Part shown: in pieces, positions 63,738-64,000 of the stretch
Layout of the letters: each line of letters starts with the position of its first letter
Position numbering within the stretch: the first letter of the stretch is position 1
Origin: Paenibacillaceae bacterium
GTDB lineage: Bacteria; Bacillota; Bacilli; Paenibacillales; NBRC-103111
DNA: 64,000 nucleotides
Assembly (NCBI GenBank): GCA_029256185.1
Contig: JAQSYI010000013.1
Coordinates: 124,001 to 188,000 of the forward strand
Direction: 5' to 3'
Translations under genes and position numbers: made by a program
Notes under the pieces: generated by a model
Told to the model about the DNA's origin: nothing
Databases searched by the model: none
Seen by the model: the letters and a program-made list of their open reading frames with translations, nothing else

Positions 63738-64000
63738 ATGCGTGTCTTGCGGCGTGACGGAACTCCTTGTATAGTCCGTGAGGAAGATATCTTGTATTTT
63801 TCCAGTCATCAAAATACGATTTATGTCCACACGGCAGAAGGCGAATTCGTGTATCCCATCTCCCTCTCAGAACTCCACGCCGCTTATGGCCCTGTTGGCT
63901 ATGAACGTTATGACCGTTCCAATGTGGTCAACACCGAGCAAGTAGCAAGCTATGATTCGGACCGGAAGGTAGCCCAGTTTCTGAATGCTGCCTCGAGTTA
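63738..64000 (+). CDS. LytTR-domain transcription regulator without receiver, partial
   Basis: 87 residues are present before the right edge. The protein starts directly with a LytTR DNA-binding domain (EEDILYFSSHQNTIYVHT, then YERYDRSNVVNTEQVASYD); there is no receiver in front. ATG 63738 has a weak GGAG site upstream and lies 22 nt after agrD. LytTR-only regulators are known partners of membrane inhibitors in streptococcal LytTR regulatory systems, which would suit the kinase-less membrane protein here. Whether more domains follow cannot be seen. Confidence 0.85.
   Translation, partial: MRVLRRDGTPCIVREEDILYFSSHQNTIYVHTAEGEFVYPISLSELHAAYGPVGYERYDRSNVVNTEQVASYDSDRKVAQFLNAASS

Noticed and set aside
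1-64000. tRNA, rRNA, transposase or phage genes
   Set aside because: None was seen in either strand; no cloverleaf, rRNA-like stretch, DDE transposase or phage structural gene was recognised.

Overview
The window reads as chromosomal DNA of a low-to-mid-GC, spore-former-type Firmicute, most likely Paenibacillus or a close relative. The support is several very large S-layer-homology (SLH) proteins, two Lpl-type ABC uptake operons of the kind that serve oligosaccharides, a YesM/YesN-type two-component pair, several AraC regulators and an Agr-type peptide locus. I see no rRNA, tRNA, CRISPR array, prophage or insertion sequence.

Layout. (1) 1-2594: a Gfo/Idh/MocA oxidoreductase (cut by the left edge) and an MDR dehydrogenase, divergent from an AraC regulator. 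(2) 2730-25882: a surface and signalling region. Response regulator 1 (LytTR) and kinase 1 precede an SLH protein. A convergent SLH/SGNH-hydrolase protein follows, then a membrane-anchored serine hydrolase, kinase 2 with LytTR regulator 2, and an operon of LemA, a 2234-residue SLH/InlB/GLUG protein and a subtilase lipoprotein. The promoters of the first two SLH genes carry the same 21-bp-spaced direct repeat at the same distance from the same kind of promoter. A different 21-bp-spaced repeat lies between regulator 2 and lemA. (3) 25995-30501: MerR/TipAS regulator, an uncharacterised pair of genes, a UvrC-like GIY-YIG nuclease with a small helix-hairpin-helix protein, and sodA. (4) 30790-38127: first sugar operon (GH88, membrane AraC regulator, solute-binding lipoprotein, two permeases). 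(5) 38504-44547: GNAT, DUF402, queG, ogt, HD-GYP and a heparinase II/III-like gene. (6) 44644-48843: a lone SLH protein with a propeller and five repeated modules. (7) 49157-61709: second sugar locus, with a six-gene minus-strand operon (two permeases, binding protein, heparinase II/III-like enzyme, a large secreted carbohydrate-active protein, GH88) divergent from a YesM/YesN pair. (8) 61710-62423: a gene-free stretch with a cluster of palindromes. (9) 62424-64000: an Agr-like locus with a kinase-less membrane protein, AgrB, a 39-residue AgrD-like peptide and a LytTR protein without receiver (cut by the right edge).

How it fits together: the two sugar loci and the extra heparinase gene point to use of a uronic-acid-containing polysaccharide. 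Secreted lyases would make unsaturated oligosaccharides, the lipoprotein/permease systems import them, and the cytoplasmic heparinase-like and GH88 enzymes finish them. The surface region looks like two adjacent LytTR circuits that each control large wall-bound proteins. The Agr-like locus at the right edge is the strongest candidate for an undescribed arrangement, because neither a histidine kinase nor a receiver domain is visible in the part present.
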